Origin: Schlesneria paludicola DSM 18645
Lineage (GTDB): Bacteria > Planctomycetota > Planctomycetia > Planctomycetales > Planctomycetaceae
Direction: 5' to 3'
Length of the DNA: 64,000 nucleotides
Assembly (NCBI RefSeq): GCF_000255655.1
Contig: NZ_JH636434.1
Coordinates: 294,977 to 358,976, forward strand
Notes under the pieces: generated by a model
Databases searched by the model: none
Told to the model about the DNA's origin: nothing
What the model saw: only the letters and a program-made list of their open reading frames with translations
Shown here: positions 55,743-64,000 of the stretch, piece by piece
Layout of the letters: every line of letters starts with the position of its first letter
How positions within the stretch are numbered: position 1 is the stretch's first letter
Translations under genes and position numbers: made by a program

Positions 55743-58700
55743 TCATGATCTTCTCAGGTCCAGCGTGAACGGGAAGTCGGCATTCAATTCGACCTCGGGT
55801 GTCGGCTGGAGCCCCGGAGTGTGACCGATTTTGAAGAATCTTGCTACACGACGACTTTCCGCCTCGTAGGCATTCACGGGGAAGGTGGCATAGCTGCGTC
55901 CACCAGGATGCGAAACATGCCAAGTCGCCCCACCGAGCGACCGCTTGTTCCAGGTATCGATCAGATCGAAAACCAGCGGTGTGTGAACGCCGATCGTGGG
56001 GTGCAGGCACGACGGCGGCTGCCAGGCGCGGAACCGGACGCCTGCGACGAATTCCCCTTTCGTCCCCGTCGGATGCAGCGGCACGCGGCGGCCGTTGCAC
56101 GTCACCACATACCGCGGATCGGTCAGCCCGCTGACTTTCACCTGAAGACGTTCAACCGAAGAATCGACATACCGTGCGGCCCCCCCTCCGCCAAATTCTT
56201 CGCCCAAAACGTGCCAAGGTTCAATGGCCTGTCGGAACTCCAGATTCACTCCGGCCAAAGTAAACTCGCCAATCAGCGGGAACCGGAATTCGACATGCGG
56301 GGCGAACCACTTACGATCAAAACGGAATCCCGAATCGGCGAGATCGTCGAGGACCTCGTTGAAGTCCTGTTCAACGAAGTGAGGAAGCATGAATCGGTCA
56401 TGCAGCGTCGTACCCCAGCGAACCAGTTTTTCGCGATACGGCTTATTCCAGAAGCGGGCAATCAAGGCACGCACCAGCAACTGCTGCGTCAGGCTCATTC
56501 GCTCGTGCGGAGGCATTTCGAATCCCCGCATTTCGACCAGTCCCAATCGCCCCGTCGCACTGTCTGGAGAGAAAAGTTTGTCGATGCAGAACTCAGCCCG
56601 ATGCGTGTTACCGGTCAGGTCGGTCAACAAGTGTCGGAACAGCCGGTCAACCAGCCATGGCGGACAAGGCCCGTCCTCTGGAACCTGCGAGCAGGCAATT
56701 TCTAGTTCGTACAGTGCTTCATGACGAGCTTCATCAATACGTGGCGCCTGACTCGTAGGGCCGATAAAGAGTCCCGAGAACAAATAGGACAGCGACGGTC
56801 GATTGTTCCAGTAGCAGACGAAACTTTTCAGAAGGTCTGGTCGTCGGAGGAACGGGCTTTGCGCCGGTGAAGGACCGCCCAAGACGATGTGATTGCCACC
56901 ACCCGTCCCGGTATGGCGACCATCGAGCATGAATTTCTCGCTGCTCAACCGTGATAAGTGCGCTTCTTCATAGAGCGTCGTTGTGTTGCGAACAAGTTCC
57001 GCCCAGTTTGTGGCCGGTTGCAGATTGACCTCGATCACACCGGGGTCTGGTGTGACCTTGAAGTGGTCGACGCGATAGTCGTAAGGCGGCGTATAACCTT
57101 CGATCCGGACTGGCATCGACAGTTCGTCGGCGGTGGCTTCGATCGCCGACACTAGATCGAGGTATTGCTCGATTCGCTCAAGCGGCGGCATGAAGATATG
57201 AATCACACCTCCGCGAGCTTCGACACACAGCGCCGTCCGCACAACAGGTGAAAACAGATCACCAATTGGCGATTTTGAAGACTCACCGTACAGGCCATTT
57301 GAACCATTTGAGCCGTTCGAACCTTCGTGCGTTCGGCCAAGCCGTCCGTTGTGATTGCCATGACCAATCCTGGTTCCATCTGAGCCGAGGGCGGCCTCGT
57401 CGCCTTCGATCAATGCCGGTTCCAGGTCATTCATCGAGCGCTGCACGAAGTCCAAGATCCGGCCGCGCGTCTGCAGAACTCGTGGCACCGCGGCGGATTC
57501 GTGCGATTGAGACGGAATGAATCCATTTTCTGGCGCATGAAGTTGTGCCTGAGGGCGCGATGCGGTGGTCGGCAGTGCACCACGTTCTGCGAACGGATCA
57601 AGTTCGATCACCTGTGGACGTTCATCGGGATGGATCCAGGGCAGCGAATCGAGTGGCAGGCGATAACCCATGGCGGAATCGCCGGGAATCAAGAACATGC
57701 GAGTCTGTCGCAGATACCAGGGACCGCTGATCCATCGCGTAAGATCGGTTGCCGAGCTGTTCGGCGTGATCGGCAGAACGTAACCCACGACGCGGGCCAG
57801 TCCTTGCTCGTAGACGCGGGCAATTCGCGCCCGCTCTTCCTCGTTGTCGAGTCGTGAGTCGAATGGATCGACGTTGGCAGGCAGCTTACGGGCCTTCCAC
57901 AAGTAGTACCAGGTGTCCTCATACCCTGGCAGGACATGGTCTGCGCGGACCTGCAATTGCTCGGTCAGCATATACATGAAATCGCGAGCGTCGTTTTCGT
58001 CGTACCCATAGTCGCGATTGTCGTCCGCGATCAAATCGGGCCGCGTCCAGATGGGCTCCAAGTCTTTGCGCCAGTAGCAGCCCAGCGCCCATCGGGGCAG
58101 CGATTCACCGGGGTACCATTTACCTTGCCCAAAATGCAGCAAAGGTCCATTCGCAAAACGCTTTGCCAGCCTTCGGAACAGCGTACCAGCCAGCCGTCTC
58201 TTCGATTCGCCCAACGCGGCCGTGTTCCATTCGGGCTCTTCACGATGATCGATCGACACGAATGTGGGTTCACCACCCATCGTCAAGGTCTTTGGGCCCA
58301 AGGCGAGATCACGGTCGACGTCCTGTCCAAGCCGTTCGATTTCGCGCCATTCATCCTCGGTGTATGGCTTGGTGACGCGTGGATCTTCGTGAACGCGGGT
58401 CACCGTCATATCGAACCCGAATTCCACTTCGCACGGATCCACGCCACCACTGATCGGTGACGCCGATTGGGGATCGGGTGTCGCCGCGAGCGGAATATGA
58501 CCTTCTCCGGCCAGCAATCCCGACGTCGGGTCGAGCCCTACCCAGCCAGCACCGGGCAGAAAGACCTCGGCCCAGGCGTGCAGGTCCGTGAAATCAACGG
58601 CGGTCCCCGAAGGTCCGTCGAGCGACGCAACGTCCGCTTTGAGCTGAATCAAGTACCCCGAAACGAATCGTGCGGCCAGGCCATAGTGACGCAAAAGCTG

Positions 58701-59264
58701 CACCAGCAGCCAAGCCGAATCGCGACACGAACCACTCTGCTTGGTCAGCGTCTCTTCGCAGCTTTGAACGCCAGGTTCCATGCGAATGACGTAGCGAACC
58801 GCCTGGTTCACATACTGGTTGAAATGGACGATACTGTCGTTCGTCGATTCTTTACTGTGCGGCGCACGACCGACGAACGAACGCATGATCGTCGACAGAG
58901 GTTCCGTCGCGAGATACGGCTGAAGCTGAGTCTTCAGCGCGGGGGAATACTCGAAAGGGAACTCGGTCGCTTCCGGTTCGAGGAAGAAGTCGAACGGATT
59001 GATGACCGTCATGTCGGCAATCAGATCGACTTCGACGGAAAGCTTCTTCGTCGCATCAGGAAAGACGAGCCGCGCCAGAAAGTTCCCATACGGATCTTGC
59101 TGCCAGTTGAAGAACTGCTTTTCCGGCTCGACTTTGATCGAGTAGCTGACGATCGGCGTCCGACAGTGAGGGGCCGGACGCAAGCGGATCACCTGGGGCG
59201 ACAGAGTCACCAACCGGTCATACGTGTAGGTCGTCTTGTGATGCAGTGCGACGCGAATCGTCAT
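55743..59264 (-). CDS. Transglutaminase-like domain fused to DUF2126
   Basis: An 1173-residue protein. Residues 1-300 form an N-terminal barrel and transglutaminase core with Cys180 (SGSCRDSAWLLVQLLRHYGLAARFVSGYL), His229 (DLHAWAEVFLPGAGW) and Asp245 (LDPTSG). From about 310 the protein is DUF2126 (COG4196), a large domain with GEPTFVSIDH, WYPGESLPRWALGCYWRKD, DVIEVN-type GVIEVNLQPATNWAELV, HTGTGGGNHIVLGGPSPAQSPFLRRPDLLKS and RFWNKPYREKLVRWGTTLHDRFMLPHFV. An Asn/Gly/Ser-rich stretch (about 630-660) links two halves. DUF2126 may itself be an ATP-dependent carboxylate-amine ligase-like fold. It is the middle gene of the cluster. Confidence 0.92.
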   Translation of the reverse strand: MTIRVALHHKTTYTYDRLVTLSPQVIRLRPAPHCRTPIVSYSIKVEPEKQFFNWQQDPYGNFLARLVFPDATKKLSVEVDLIADMTVINPFDFFLEPEATEFPFEYSPALKTQLQPYLATEPLSTIMRSFVGRAPHSKESTNDSIVHFNQYVNQAVRYVIRMEPGVQSCEETLTKQSGSCRDSAWLLVQLLRHYGLAARFVSGYLIQLKADVASLDGPSGTAVDFTDLHAWAEVFLPGAGWVGLDPTSGLLAGEGHIPLAATPDPQSASPISGGVDPCEVEFGFDMTVTRVHEDPRVTKPYTEDEWREIERLGQDVDRDLALGPKTLTMGGEPTFVSIDHREEPEWNTAALGESKRRLAGTLFRRLAKRFANGPLLHFGQGKWYPGESLPRWALGCYWRKDLEPIWTRPDLIADDNRDYGYDENDARDFMYMLTEQLQVRADHVLPGYEDTWYYLWKARKLPANVDPFDSRLDNEEERARIARVYEQGLARVVGYVLPITPNSSATDLTRWISGPWYLRQTRMFLIPGDSAMGYRLPLDSLPWIHPDERPQVIELDPFAERGALPTTASRPQAQLHAPENGFIPSQSHESAAVPRVLQTRGRILDFVQRSMNDLEPALIEGDEAALGSDGTRIGHGNHNGRLGRTHEGSNGSNGSNGLYGESSKSPIGDLFSPVVRTALCVEARGGVIHIFMPPLERIEQYLDLVSAIEATADELSMPVRIEGYTPPYDYRVDHFKVTPDPGVIEVNLQPATNWAELVRNTTTLYEEAHLSRLSSEKFMLDGRHTGTGGGNHIVLGGPSPAQSPFLRRPDLLKSFVCYWNNRPSLSYLFSGLFIGPTSQAPRIDEARHEALYELEIACSQVPEDGPCPPWLVDRLFRHLLTDLTGNTHRAEFCIDKLFSPDSATGRLGLVEMRGFEMPPHERMSLTQQLLVRALIARFWNKPYREKLVRWGTTLHDRFMLPHFVEQDFNEVLDDLADSGFRFDRKWFAPHVEFRFPLIGEFTLAGVNLEFRQAIEPWHVLGEEFGGGGAARYVDSSVERLQVKVSGLTDPRYVVTCNGRRVPLHPTGTKGEFVAGVRFRAWQPPSCLHPTIGVHTPLVFDLIDTWNKRSLGGATWHVSHPGGRSYATFPVNAYEAESRRVARFFKIGHTPGLQPTPEVELNADFPFTLDLRRS

Positions 59265-59466
59265 GATCGAGTCTTTCGCCTCTTGGCTTCAGGGGGGGGG
59301 CGTTGGGTGCTGCGTCTGGATGCTGAAGGTAGCAGCATCACGGCACTGTCGTGTTGTTTCGGACGTTTTGGTCAGGACCGTCGTGGGTTGCGGGCGAGTC
59401 GTTGATCTCGCGGTCTGCGATGCGATGTCGGCGTTTCAATTCGACGCAGAGCGAGCGTTTGTGGTT

Positions 59467-60498
59467 TCATCCCTGAGATTGGGATTGGTGACCGCTTCCT
59501 TGCGACTGTTCACTGCGATTTGAAGTCTGGCGATTCGATTTCAGCGGTTTGACGTCCGGCTCGACGGAAAAAAATGTGTCAGAGATCGCGATTCCAACTT
59601 TATTCAGCTTCTGCTGGAACTGATCGATGAACTCGTGCAACCCCGTCGTAAAAATCTCTTCGATATTTGTGTAATCCAGTTCCGCTCGCAGTCGGCCCAT
59701 CTGCTGTTCCGCGGGATTGAAGAAGTTGCCGCGGGTCCCACCGGTAATTGCCAGCAAGGACTGTTCGGCATTGCCGATACAGAACCGAACCGCGCGAGGA
59801 AACTCGCGATCCATCAGCAGAAACTCGGCCACTTGCCGTGGAGTAATGCGTCCATGGGCCTTGCGGTACATTTCGAGCGCACTCGCCGACTTGAGCAGCG
59901 CGGCCCACTGATTGGTATCAAGTTGTGTTCCGACGTCGGAAACCTGTGGCAGTAGCAGGAAGTATTTGACGTCCAGGATGCGCGAAGTCTTGTCTGCACG
60001 CTCGATCAATTGCCCCATCCGATGGAAGTGCCAGGCTTCACCGTGCGAGAGCGTCGATTGCACGACCCCGTCCAAGGTATATGCCGACAACTTGATCTGC
60101 GTGAAGAAATCGAACGGTGACCCGAGCACCTGCTGCTGCGATGCGGTCTTCACCGAGAGATAAAACTTGTTCATCTCTTCCCACATCGGCGAGCTGATCA
60201 TGTCGCGAACGGTACGAGCATTTTCGCGAGCCGAACGCAAACAGCACAGAATCGAATTCGGGTTGGCGGTGTCGAACGTCAAAAACTGGATGACATTCTG
60301 CTGCGTCCCCTCGGGGTATCGCTCTTGAAATTCGGTGTGATCGCCCGTGGTATAGATGAGCGGATCCCAGTGGCGGTCCATCTCGGGACCGACATCCAGG
60401 GCCAGATTCAAATTGACATCGATGAATCGAGCGACATTTTCCGCTCGCTCCACGTATCGGCTCATCCAGTAGATCGAGTCGGCAACGCGGCTCAGCAT
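59467..60498 (-). CDS. Alpha-E domain protein
   Basis: A 343-residue all-helical protein of the alpha-E family (COG2307). It starts MLSRVADSIYWMSRYVERAENVARFIDVNLNL, the standard opening, and carries the repeated WHFHRMGQLIERADKTSRILDVKYFLLLPQ and FPRAVRFCIGNAEQSLLAITGG segments, then helices to a Gln/Ser-rich disordered tail. Alpha-E genes regularly follow the circularly permuted ATP-grasp gene. Its role is unknown; it may be a structural or substrate-binding partner. It begins 170 bp after the upstream ATP-grasp gene. Confidence 0.92.
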   Translation of the reverse strand: MLSRVADSIYWMSRYVERAENVARFIDVNLNLALDVGPEMDRHWDPLIYTTGDHTEFQERYPEGTQQNVIQFLTFDTANPNSILCCLRSARENARTVRDMISSPMWEEMNKFYLSVKTASQQQVLGSPFDFFTQIKLSAYTLDGVVQSTLSHGEAWHFHRMGQLIERADKTSRILDVKYFLLLPQVSDVGTQLDTNQWAALLKSASALEMYRKAHGRITPRQVAEFLLMDREFPRAVRFCIGNAEQSLLAITGGTRGNFFNPAEQQMGRLRAELDYTNIEEIFTTGLHEFIDQFQQKLNKVGIAISDTFFSVEPDVKPLKSNRQTSNRSEQSQGSGHQSQSQG

Positions 60499-60668
60499 GA
60501 CAAAGCTTTCAATTCAACTCTTGGTGATCGTCTTGGGGTCGTCGTCGGTTCGCAGCGTCTATCGTCGTGCTTGGACTGACTCAGCAGCGACTCATTGCCG
60601 AAATCGGCGTTCATCCGTGTGCCACTGGCTCTGCCCAGTGCTCTTTCGAAATCGTCGACATCAGACCT

Positions 60669-62162
60669 CTATGCCCGCGGCGTCCCGTTCTTGAGAACCC
60701 ATGTATCCTTGCTGCCGCCGCCCTGCGACGAATTGACGACCAGCGATCCTTTAACAAGTGCCACACGGGTCAATCCTCCAGGCAGAATGTAAATGTCTTC
60801 GCCGTAAAGAATGTAGGGCCGTAAGTCGACATGCCGGCCCTCGAGCCGATCGCCGACGATCGTAGGAACACGGGACAGTGAAAGTGTCGGCTGGGCAACG
60901 TAGTTCCGCGGGTTAGACAGGATCAGTTCACGATATTTGTCGAGCTGTTCCTTCGTGGCGCGCGGGCCGACCAGGATTCCGTATCCACCGGATTCATTCG
61001 CTGGCTTAATAACCAGTTCGGGCAGGTGATCCAGTACGTATCCTCGTTGTTCGTCGTTCGCGCACAGATACGTAGGAACGTTGGGCAGCATCATTTCTTC
61101 GTTCAGGTAATACTTAATCATCTGCGGAACGTACGCGTAGACCGCCTTGTCGTCGGCGATTCCGGTGCCCGGAGCATTTGCCAGGGCAACGCGACCGGCG
61201 CGGTACACGTCCATCAGACCGGGAACGCCCAGGCACGAATCGGGGCGGAAGGCGAGTGGATCGAGAAACTCGTCGTCGATCCGGCGGTAAATGACGTCGA
61301 CCCGCTCCAGGCCACGCGTCGTTCGCATATGCACGTAGCCGTTCATCACGACCAAGTCCGGTCCCTGTACCAGTTCCACCCCCATCTGCTGAGCGAGGAA
61401 GCAGTGTTCGAAGTACGCGGAGTTATAAATGCCCGGAGTCAGCACCACGACGTTCGGTTCGTCAGCCGTGGGCGGCGCGATGTGCTGAAGCATCTTCAAC
61501 AGTTGCTCGGGATAATCTTCGACCGGCATGACCGACAGCCCGTTGAAGAGTTGCGGGAATGTCCGCTTCATAACTTCGCGGTTTTCCAGCACGTACGACA
61601 CCCCCGATGGACATCGCAGGTTGTCTTCCAGCACGTAGACCGTGCCGTCCGAGTTCCGAACCAGGTCGGTTCCGGTGATGTGGCACCAGATGCCGCCAGG
61701 TGGGTTCAGGCCAATACATTGCTTCAGAAAATTACGACTCGATGTGACCATGTACTCGGGGAAGATGCCTTCCTTCACAATGGTCTGGTCGTGGTAAATG
61801 TCGTTGATAAAAAGGTTTAAGGCCTTGATTCGCTGCTTCAGACCTGCGTCAATGAACCGCCATTCTTGGCTTTCAATGATGCGAGGAATCAAATCAAACG
61901 GCCAGATCTTCTCTGTGCCGGCTTCGTGGCCGTAAACATTGAACGTGATTCCCATATTCAGAAGAGCTTGGTCGGCGACGCGCTGACGTCGCGTTAACTC
62001 CCCTTCCGTCAATCCCTTAAGTCGAGACGCGAGCAGCTCGCCGCGTTCGCGCGGATGCCCGTTGTCGAGAAACATCTCGTCATAGAAACCAGTTGTCTCA
62101 TACCCGTGAAAAATCAGGTCGGGTGAGCCGGGTCGGAGGTCAGAATCGGAGACCGCGAGCAT
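60669..62162 (-). CDS. Circularly permuted ATP-grasp protein
   Basis: A 497-residue member of COG2308, an ATP-grasp fold with permuted subdomains. It holds [131 protein letters not shown], and the Lys/Glu-rich [19 protein letters not shown] region. Such enzymes couple ATP hydrolysis to ligation of a carboxylate and an amine or peptide. It is the first gene of the five-gene minus-strand cluster. Compared with the fused form at 53052-55628 it lacks the alpha-E part, which is the next gene. Confidence 0.92.
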   Translation of the reverse strand: MLAVSDSDLRPGSPDLIFHGYETTGFYDEMFLDNGHPRERGELLASRLKGLTEGELTRRQRVADQALLNMGITFNVYGHEAGTEKIWPFDLIPRIIESQEWRFIDAGLKQRIKALNLFINDIYHDQTIVKEGIFPEYMVTSSRNFLKQCIGLNPPGGIWCHITGTDLVRNSDGTVYVLEDNLRCPSGVSYVLENREVMKRTFPQLFNGLSVMPVEDYPEQLLKMLQHIAPPTADEPNVVVLTPGIYNSAYFEHCFLAQQMGVELVQGPDLVVMNGYVHMRTTRGLERVDVIYRRIDDEFLDPLAFRPDSCLGVPGLMDVYRAGRVALANAPGTGIADDKAVYAYVPQMIKYYLNEEMMLPNVPTYLCANDEQRGYVLDHLPELVIKPANESGGYGILVGPRATKEQLDKYRELILSNPRNYVAQPTLSLSRVPTIVGDRLEGRHVDLRPYILYGEDIYILPGGLTRVALVKGSLVVNSSQGGGSKDTWVLKNGTPRA

Positions 62163-62621
62163 CGTTCAAGTCTTTCTATTTGAGACTCTGATTTGTCGAC
62201 GTTTGCCCCGACATTCGTTGAACTCCAATTGCATGGCCTCAAGAACAGGCAGCAATCGCTTATAGATCCAGCAGGAAATGCATTTCAGGGCTTACGAAGA
62301 CGCCATTTCCATGAAAAGGCAACTCGCATGCCGTGACAATTCGCCAAAATTGCCCCTCTTCATCGCACATGGCGAATTCAGGTCGAAGAATATCTTCCAG
62401 AATCCGCAGTTCGGAGCAACTGCGAAATACCTCCTGCCCACAATTGGCTCGTCGGGCCCGGCGGGCGTCAATCGCGAATCGTCGCTTGCCGACGTTAGTG
62501 ATGGCCTCCCCCCGCCCGGTCGCAATGAGCACGCGGCGTAGCGTCGCGATGACTGTGGTGGTGGTGGTTTGATCGTCATTTTGCCCGCGAGATCGATTCC
62601 CGATGCTTGGCTTAATTCGGA
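62163..62621. other. Intergenic region before the ATP-grasp cluster
   Basis: About 460 bp upstream of the cluster and downstream of the Nudix gene. It contains a possible small minus-strand gene (62260-62532) but no feature I can assign firmly. No consensus promoter was recognised. Confidence 0.5.
62260..62532 (-). CDS. Possible small hypothetical protein
   Basis: A 90-residue frame starting at GTG, with the run RILEDILRPEFAMCDEEGQFWRIVTACELPFHGNGVFVSPEMHFLLD that looks protein-like. The start region is basic. Overlapping open frames on both strands compete with it and no ribosome site is clear, so it may be noncoding. The same frame extends upstream to an unmarked start. Confidence 0.3.
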   Translation of the reverse strand: MLIATGRGEAITNVGKRRFAIDARRARRANCGQEVFRSCSELRILEDILRPEFAMCDEEGQFWRIVTACELPFHGNGVFVSPEMHFLLDL

Positions 62622-63179
62622 TTATTTCTGATCGCGGCGACCGGGACGCGGTGACGAAGTGCGGCGTCTAGAAAAATGCAGACCTGCGTAGACTTTGCCG
62701 TCGATCAGCTTTCCTTCCGCGACCCGGTTGGCGAGCCACTTTTCGATTCCGCGAATCGTCGGACAATGGACGACGATGTTTTCCCCCTCGACACCACCGC
62801 CCGTGCTGACCTGACGAAGGTCGCGCGCGATGAAGAACGACGCGATTTCTGATGTCAGGCCGGGCGACGTGGGGCAATCGGCCAAGTGGTCCACTCGCTT
62901 GGCGGTATAGCCTGTCTCTTCAATTAGCTCACGCAGTGCGGAGGTTGCAAACGCTTCGTCTTCTTGGCCAGCGACATCGCCTGCAAGACCCGCCGGCAAG
63001 TCGATCACGGATCGTCCCACCGCAGCGCGAAATTGTTCGGTCAAGAGAATTCGCCGGTCCGGTGTGAGTGCAACGATCGCAACGACGCCTCGTGCATTCA
63101 CACGTTCGACGAATTCCCACGTTCCTTCACGCACCAACTTCAAGAACTTTCCTTTTCCGATGACCTTCGCCATGGCCAT
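62622..63179 (-). CDS. Nudix hydrolase, ADP-ribose pyrophosphatase-like
   Basis: A 185-residue protein of the Nudix superfamily. The Nudix box lies at about residues 64-91 as LPAGLAGDVAGQEDEAFATSALRELIEETGY, with Arg83-Glu84 and the catalytic Glu87-Glu88 present; its front part has a few extra residues before the central Glu compared with the textbook spacing. The upstream VRRG-like VNARGVVAIVALTPDRRILLTEQFRAAVG resembles ADP-ribose pyrophosphatases (NudF). The C-terminus ends in a basic, Arg/Ser-rich tail. The substrate (ADP-ribose or another nucleoside diphosphate derivative) cannot be fixed. It is divergent from the YidH-like gene. Confidence 0.9.
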   Translation of the reverse strand: MAMAKVIGKGKFLKLVREGTWEFVERVNARGVVAIVALTPDRRILLTEQFRAAVGRSVIDLPAGLAGDVAGQEDEAFATSALRELIEETGYTAKRVDHLADCPTSPGLTSEIASFFIARDLRQVSTGGGVEGENIVVHCPTIRGIEKWLANRVAEGKLIDGKVYAGLHFSRRRTSSPRPGRRDQK

Positions 63180-63293
63180 TGCGAATCCTCAATATTTATC
63201 CGGAATAAATTTCGAGATGCGACAATAATGAGTTTAATCAGAATGAAACAAGTGCCCGATGTGCATGTTCTCTCTTCAACACGAGACCCCGTC

Positions 63294-63707
63294 ATGAATC
63301 AGGAATCGAGCACCAGCGACCCGCGAGTCCCGCTCGCAGAACATCGGACAGACCTGGCCGAGTTCCGCACGCAACTGGCGATGGACCGCACGACGCTCGC
63401 GTGGATCAGGACGACATTGGCCATCGCGGGGTTTGGCTTCGGGATGGTCGGCTTTTTCCGGACGCTGGAAGAGAAACATCTTTCGCCCGAAACCATCAGG
63501 CTGCATCAGGGGGCAATCCGAATGGGGGCCGCATTGATCATCCTGGGAATTGCATCCACCATGGTCGCAGGGGTCTCTCACTTCCTGACACTTCGAAGGC
63601 TTCGGCGCGGTGAGCCCCTCATCCTGACGCCATGGCCGTTGAGCATCACGGTCGCCATGCTGCTCTCCGTGATCGGGCTCGCGGGAATTTGGATGCTCTT
63701 TGCCTGA
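63294..63707 (+). CDS. YidH-like DUF202 membrane protein
   Basis: A 137-residue membrane protein of DUF202/YidH. The conserved N-terminal patch LAEFRTQLAMDRTTLAWIRTTLAIAGFGFGMVGF includes the family's R-T-x-L-A-W-x-R-T signature, followed by three membrane helices (helix 2 around AALIILGIASTMVAGVSHFL, helix 3 around LSITVAMLLSVIGLAGIWMLF). The function is unknown. The ATG at 63294 (MNQESS) begins the natural protein; the open frame extends to 62964 but overlaps the Nudix gene. Confidence 0.9.
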   Translation: MNQESSTSDPRVPLAEHRTDLAEFRTQLAMDRTTLAWIRTTLAIAGFGFGMVGFFRTLEEKHLSPETIRLHQGAIRMGAALIILGIASTMVAGVSHFLTLRRLRRGEPLILTPWPLSITVAMLLSVIGLAGIWMLFA

Positions 63708-63752
63708 TTCGTTGCCCTGGTTTCGCTGCGTTGCCAGGAGGGATTCGACCTC

Positions 63753-64000
63753 ATGAAGAACCTGTTCCTCGTGCGTCACGCCGAGTCTCAGCATCACGTT
63801 GGCGAACTGACGGGCGGCTGGACCGACGTACCTCTTACCGTCGTGGGGCACCGCCAGGCTCGGCTGTTGGCTCAATTCTTCGCCGTACAGCTTCACGGCC
63901 GAAATGCTCAGGTGTACTCGTCAGACCTGAAGCGATGCCGCGAAACGGCCGAGCCGATAGCCAGCGCGCTACAGTGCAATGCCGTTTTCACACCCGAGTT
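63753..64000 (+). CDS. Histidine phosphatase (phosphoglycerate mutase-like), cut by right window edge
   Basis: The first 82 residues of a histidine phosphatase superfamily protein, the gene continuing past the window. It begins MKNLFLVRHAESQHH with the phospho-accepting His in the RHAE motif (LVRHAES), followed by LTGGWTDVPLTVVGHRQARLL and VYSSDLKRCRETAEPIA, the classic family arrangement. AGGAGG lies about 11 bases before the ATG. The 2,3-bisphosphoglycerate mutase, alpha-ribazole phosphatase and fructose-bisphosphatase branches cannot be told apart from this part. Confidence 0.9.
   Translation, partial: MKNLFLVRHAESQHHVGELTGGWTDVPLTVVGHRQARLLAQFFAVQLHGRNAQVYSSDLKRCRETAEPIASALQCNAVFTPE

Noticed and set aside
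55821-56705. 294-codon plus-strand frame
   Set aside because: It lies antisense inside the transglutaminase-DUF2126 gene, with high Arg/Gln and no domain. The same holds for plus-strand frames at 54297-55085 and 58467-59405.
61026-61820. 264-codon plus-strand frame
   Set aside because: Antisense to the conserved ATP-grasp gene; composition rich in His, Arg and Val without motif.
1-64000. CRISPR arrays, tRNA and rRNA genes, transposases
   Set aside because: None was found: no regularly spaced direct repeats, no tRNA-like T-arm sequence with cloverleaf context and no DDE or serine/tyrosine recombinase motif in any credible frame.

Overview
The window looks like chromosomal DNA from a planctomycete (Planctomycetota, probably Planctomycetales). 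The clearest signs are a DUF1501 Tat-exported protein next to a 'planctomycete cytochrome c' protein (PSCyt1 + DUF1549 + DUF1553), an ECF sigma factor fused to a large membrane domain, several exported proteins of unknown family, and loosely packed genes with short dispersed repeats between them. No rRNA, tRNA, CRISPR array, transposase or integrase was found. The taxonomic call is an inference from gene families.

Layout. 1-4.4 kb: end of a sensor histidine kinase, queA, hisI, hisG and a membrane-anchored RNase of the barnase/RNase Sa type. 4.4-10.2 kb (minus): folD, then the DUF1501/PSCyt1 pair. 10.7-15.8 kb (plus): a compact three-gene cassette of a winged-helix-like protein, an ORC/STAND-like P-loop ATPase, and a RecB/Cas4-like nuclease fused to an FtsK-type translocase. 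It is followed by a small opposite-strand protein of phage-associated type. I consider this the best candidate for an undescribed system, probably in DNA processing or defence. 16.3-25.2 kb: ECF sigma/membrane fusion, nitrilase-family hydrolase, two VOC-fold proteins and two exported proteins of unknown function. 25.4-35.5 kb (plus): GlcD-like oxidase, 2-hydroxyacid dehydrogenase, arginine decarboxylase (speA), purD, a TIM-barrel isomerase, an anchored methyltransferase and an ArnT-like glycosyltransferase. 35.7-44.5 kb (minus): MATE transporter, second glycosyltransferase-like membrane protein overlapping an M20 peptidase, exported thioredoxin, and two uncharacterised proteins, one with a possible frameshift at its start. 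44.7-51.6 kb (plus, with one minus-strand lipoprotein): histone-deacetylase-like amidohydrolase, GNAT, quinone oxidoreductase, an ArsR/SRPBCC pair with a visible operator, groES-groEL, and a small membrane protein. 52.1-62.2 kb (minus): five consecutive genes of the transglutaminase / DUF2126 / circularly permuted ATP-grasp / alpha-E system. 62.6-64 kb: Nudix hydrolase, YidH-like protein, and the start of a histidine phosphatase.

How they work together. Most of the window is housekeeping: histidine, purine, folate, queuosine and polyamine synthesis, and chaperones. Two parts read as dedicated systems. The 10.7-15.8 kb cassette combines DNA recognition, ATP switching and nuclease/translocase functions. 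The 52-62 kb cluster has two ATP-grasp modules, two alpha-E modules and two transglutaminase modules, which suggests peptide-bond or amide chemistry. Three families of palindromic repeats lie between genes: a terminal-inverted-repeat element near 2.0 and 35.5 kb, a CGTTACCAAGC/CGTTCCCAAGC hairpin family near 18.9, 32.9, 42.2 and 51.2 kb, and an 18-bp inverted-repeat element near 27.0 kb.
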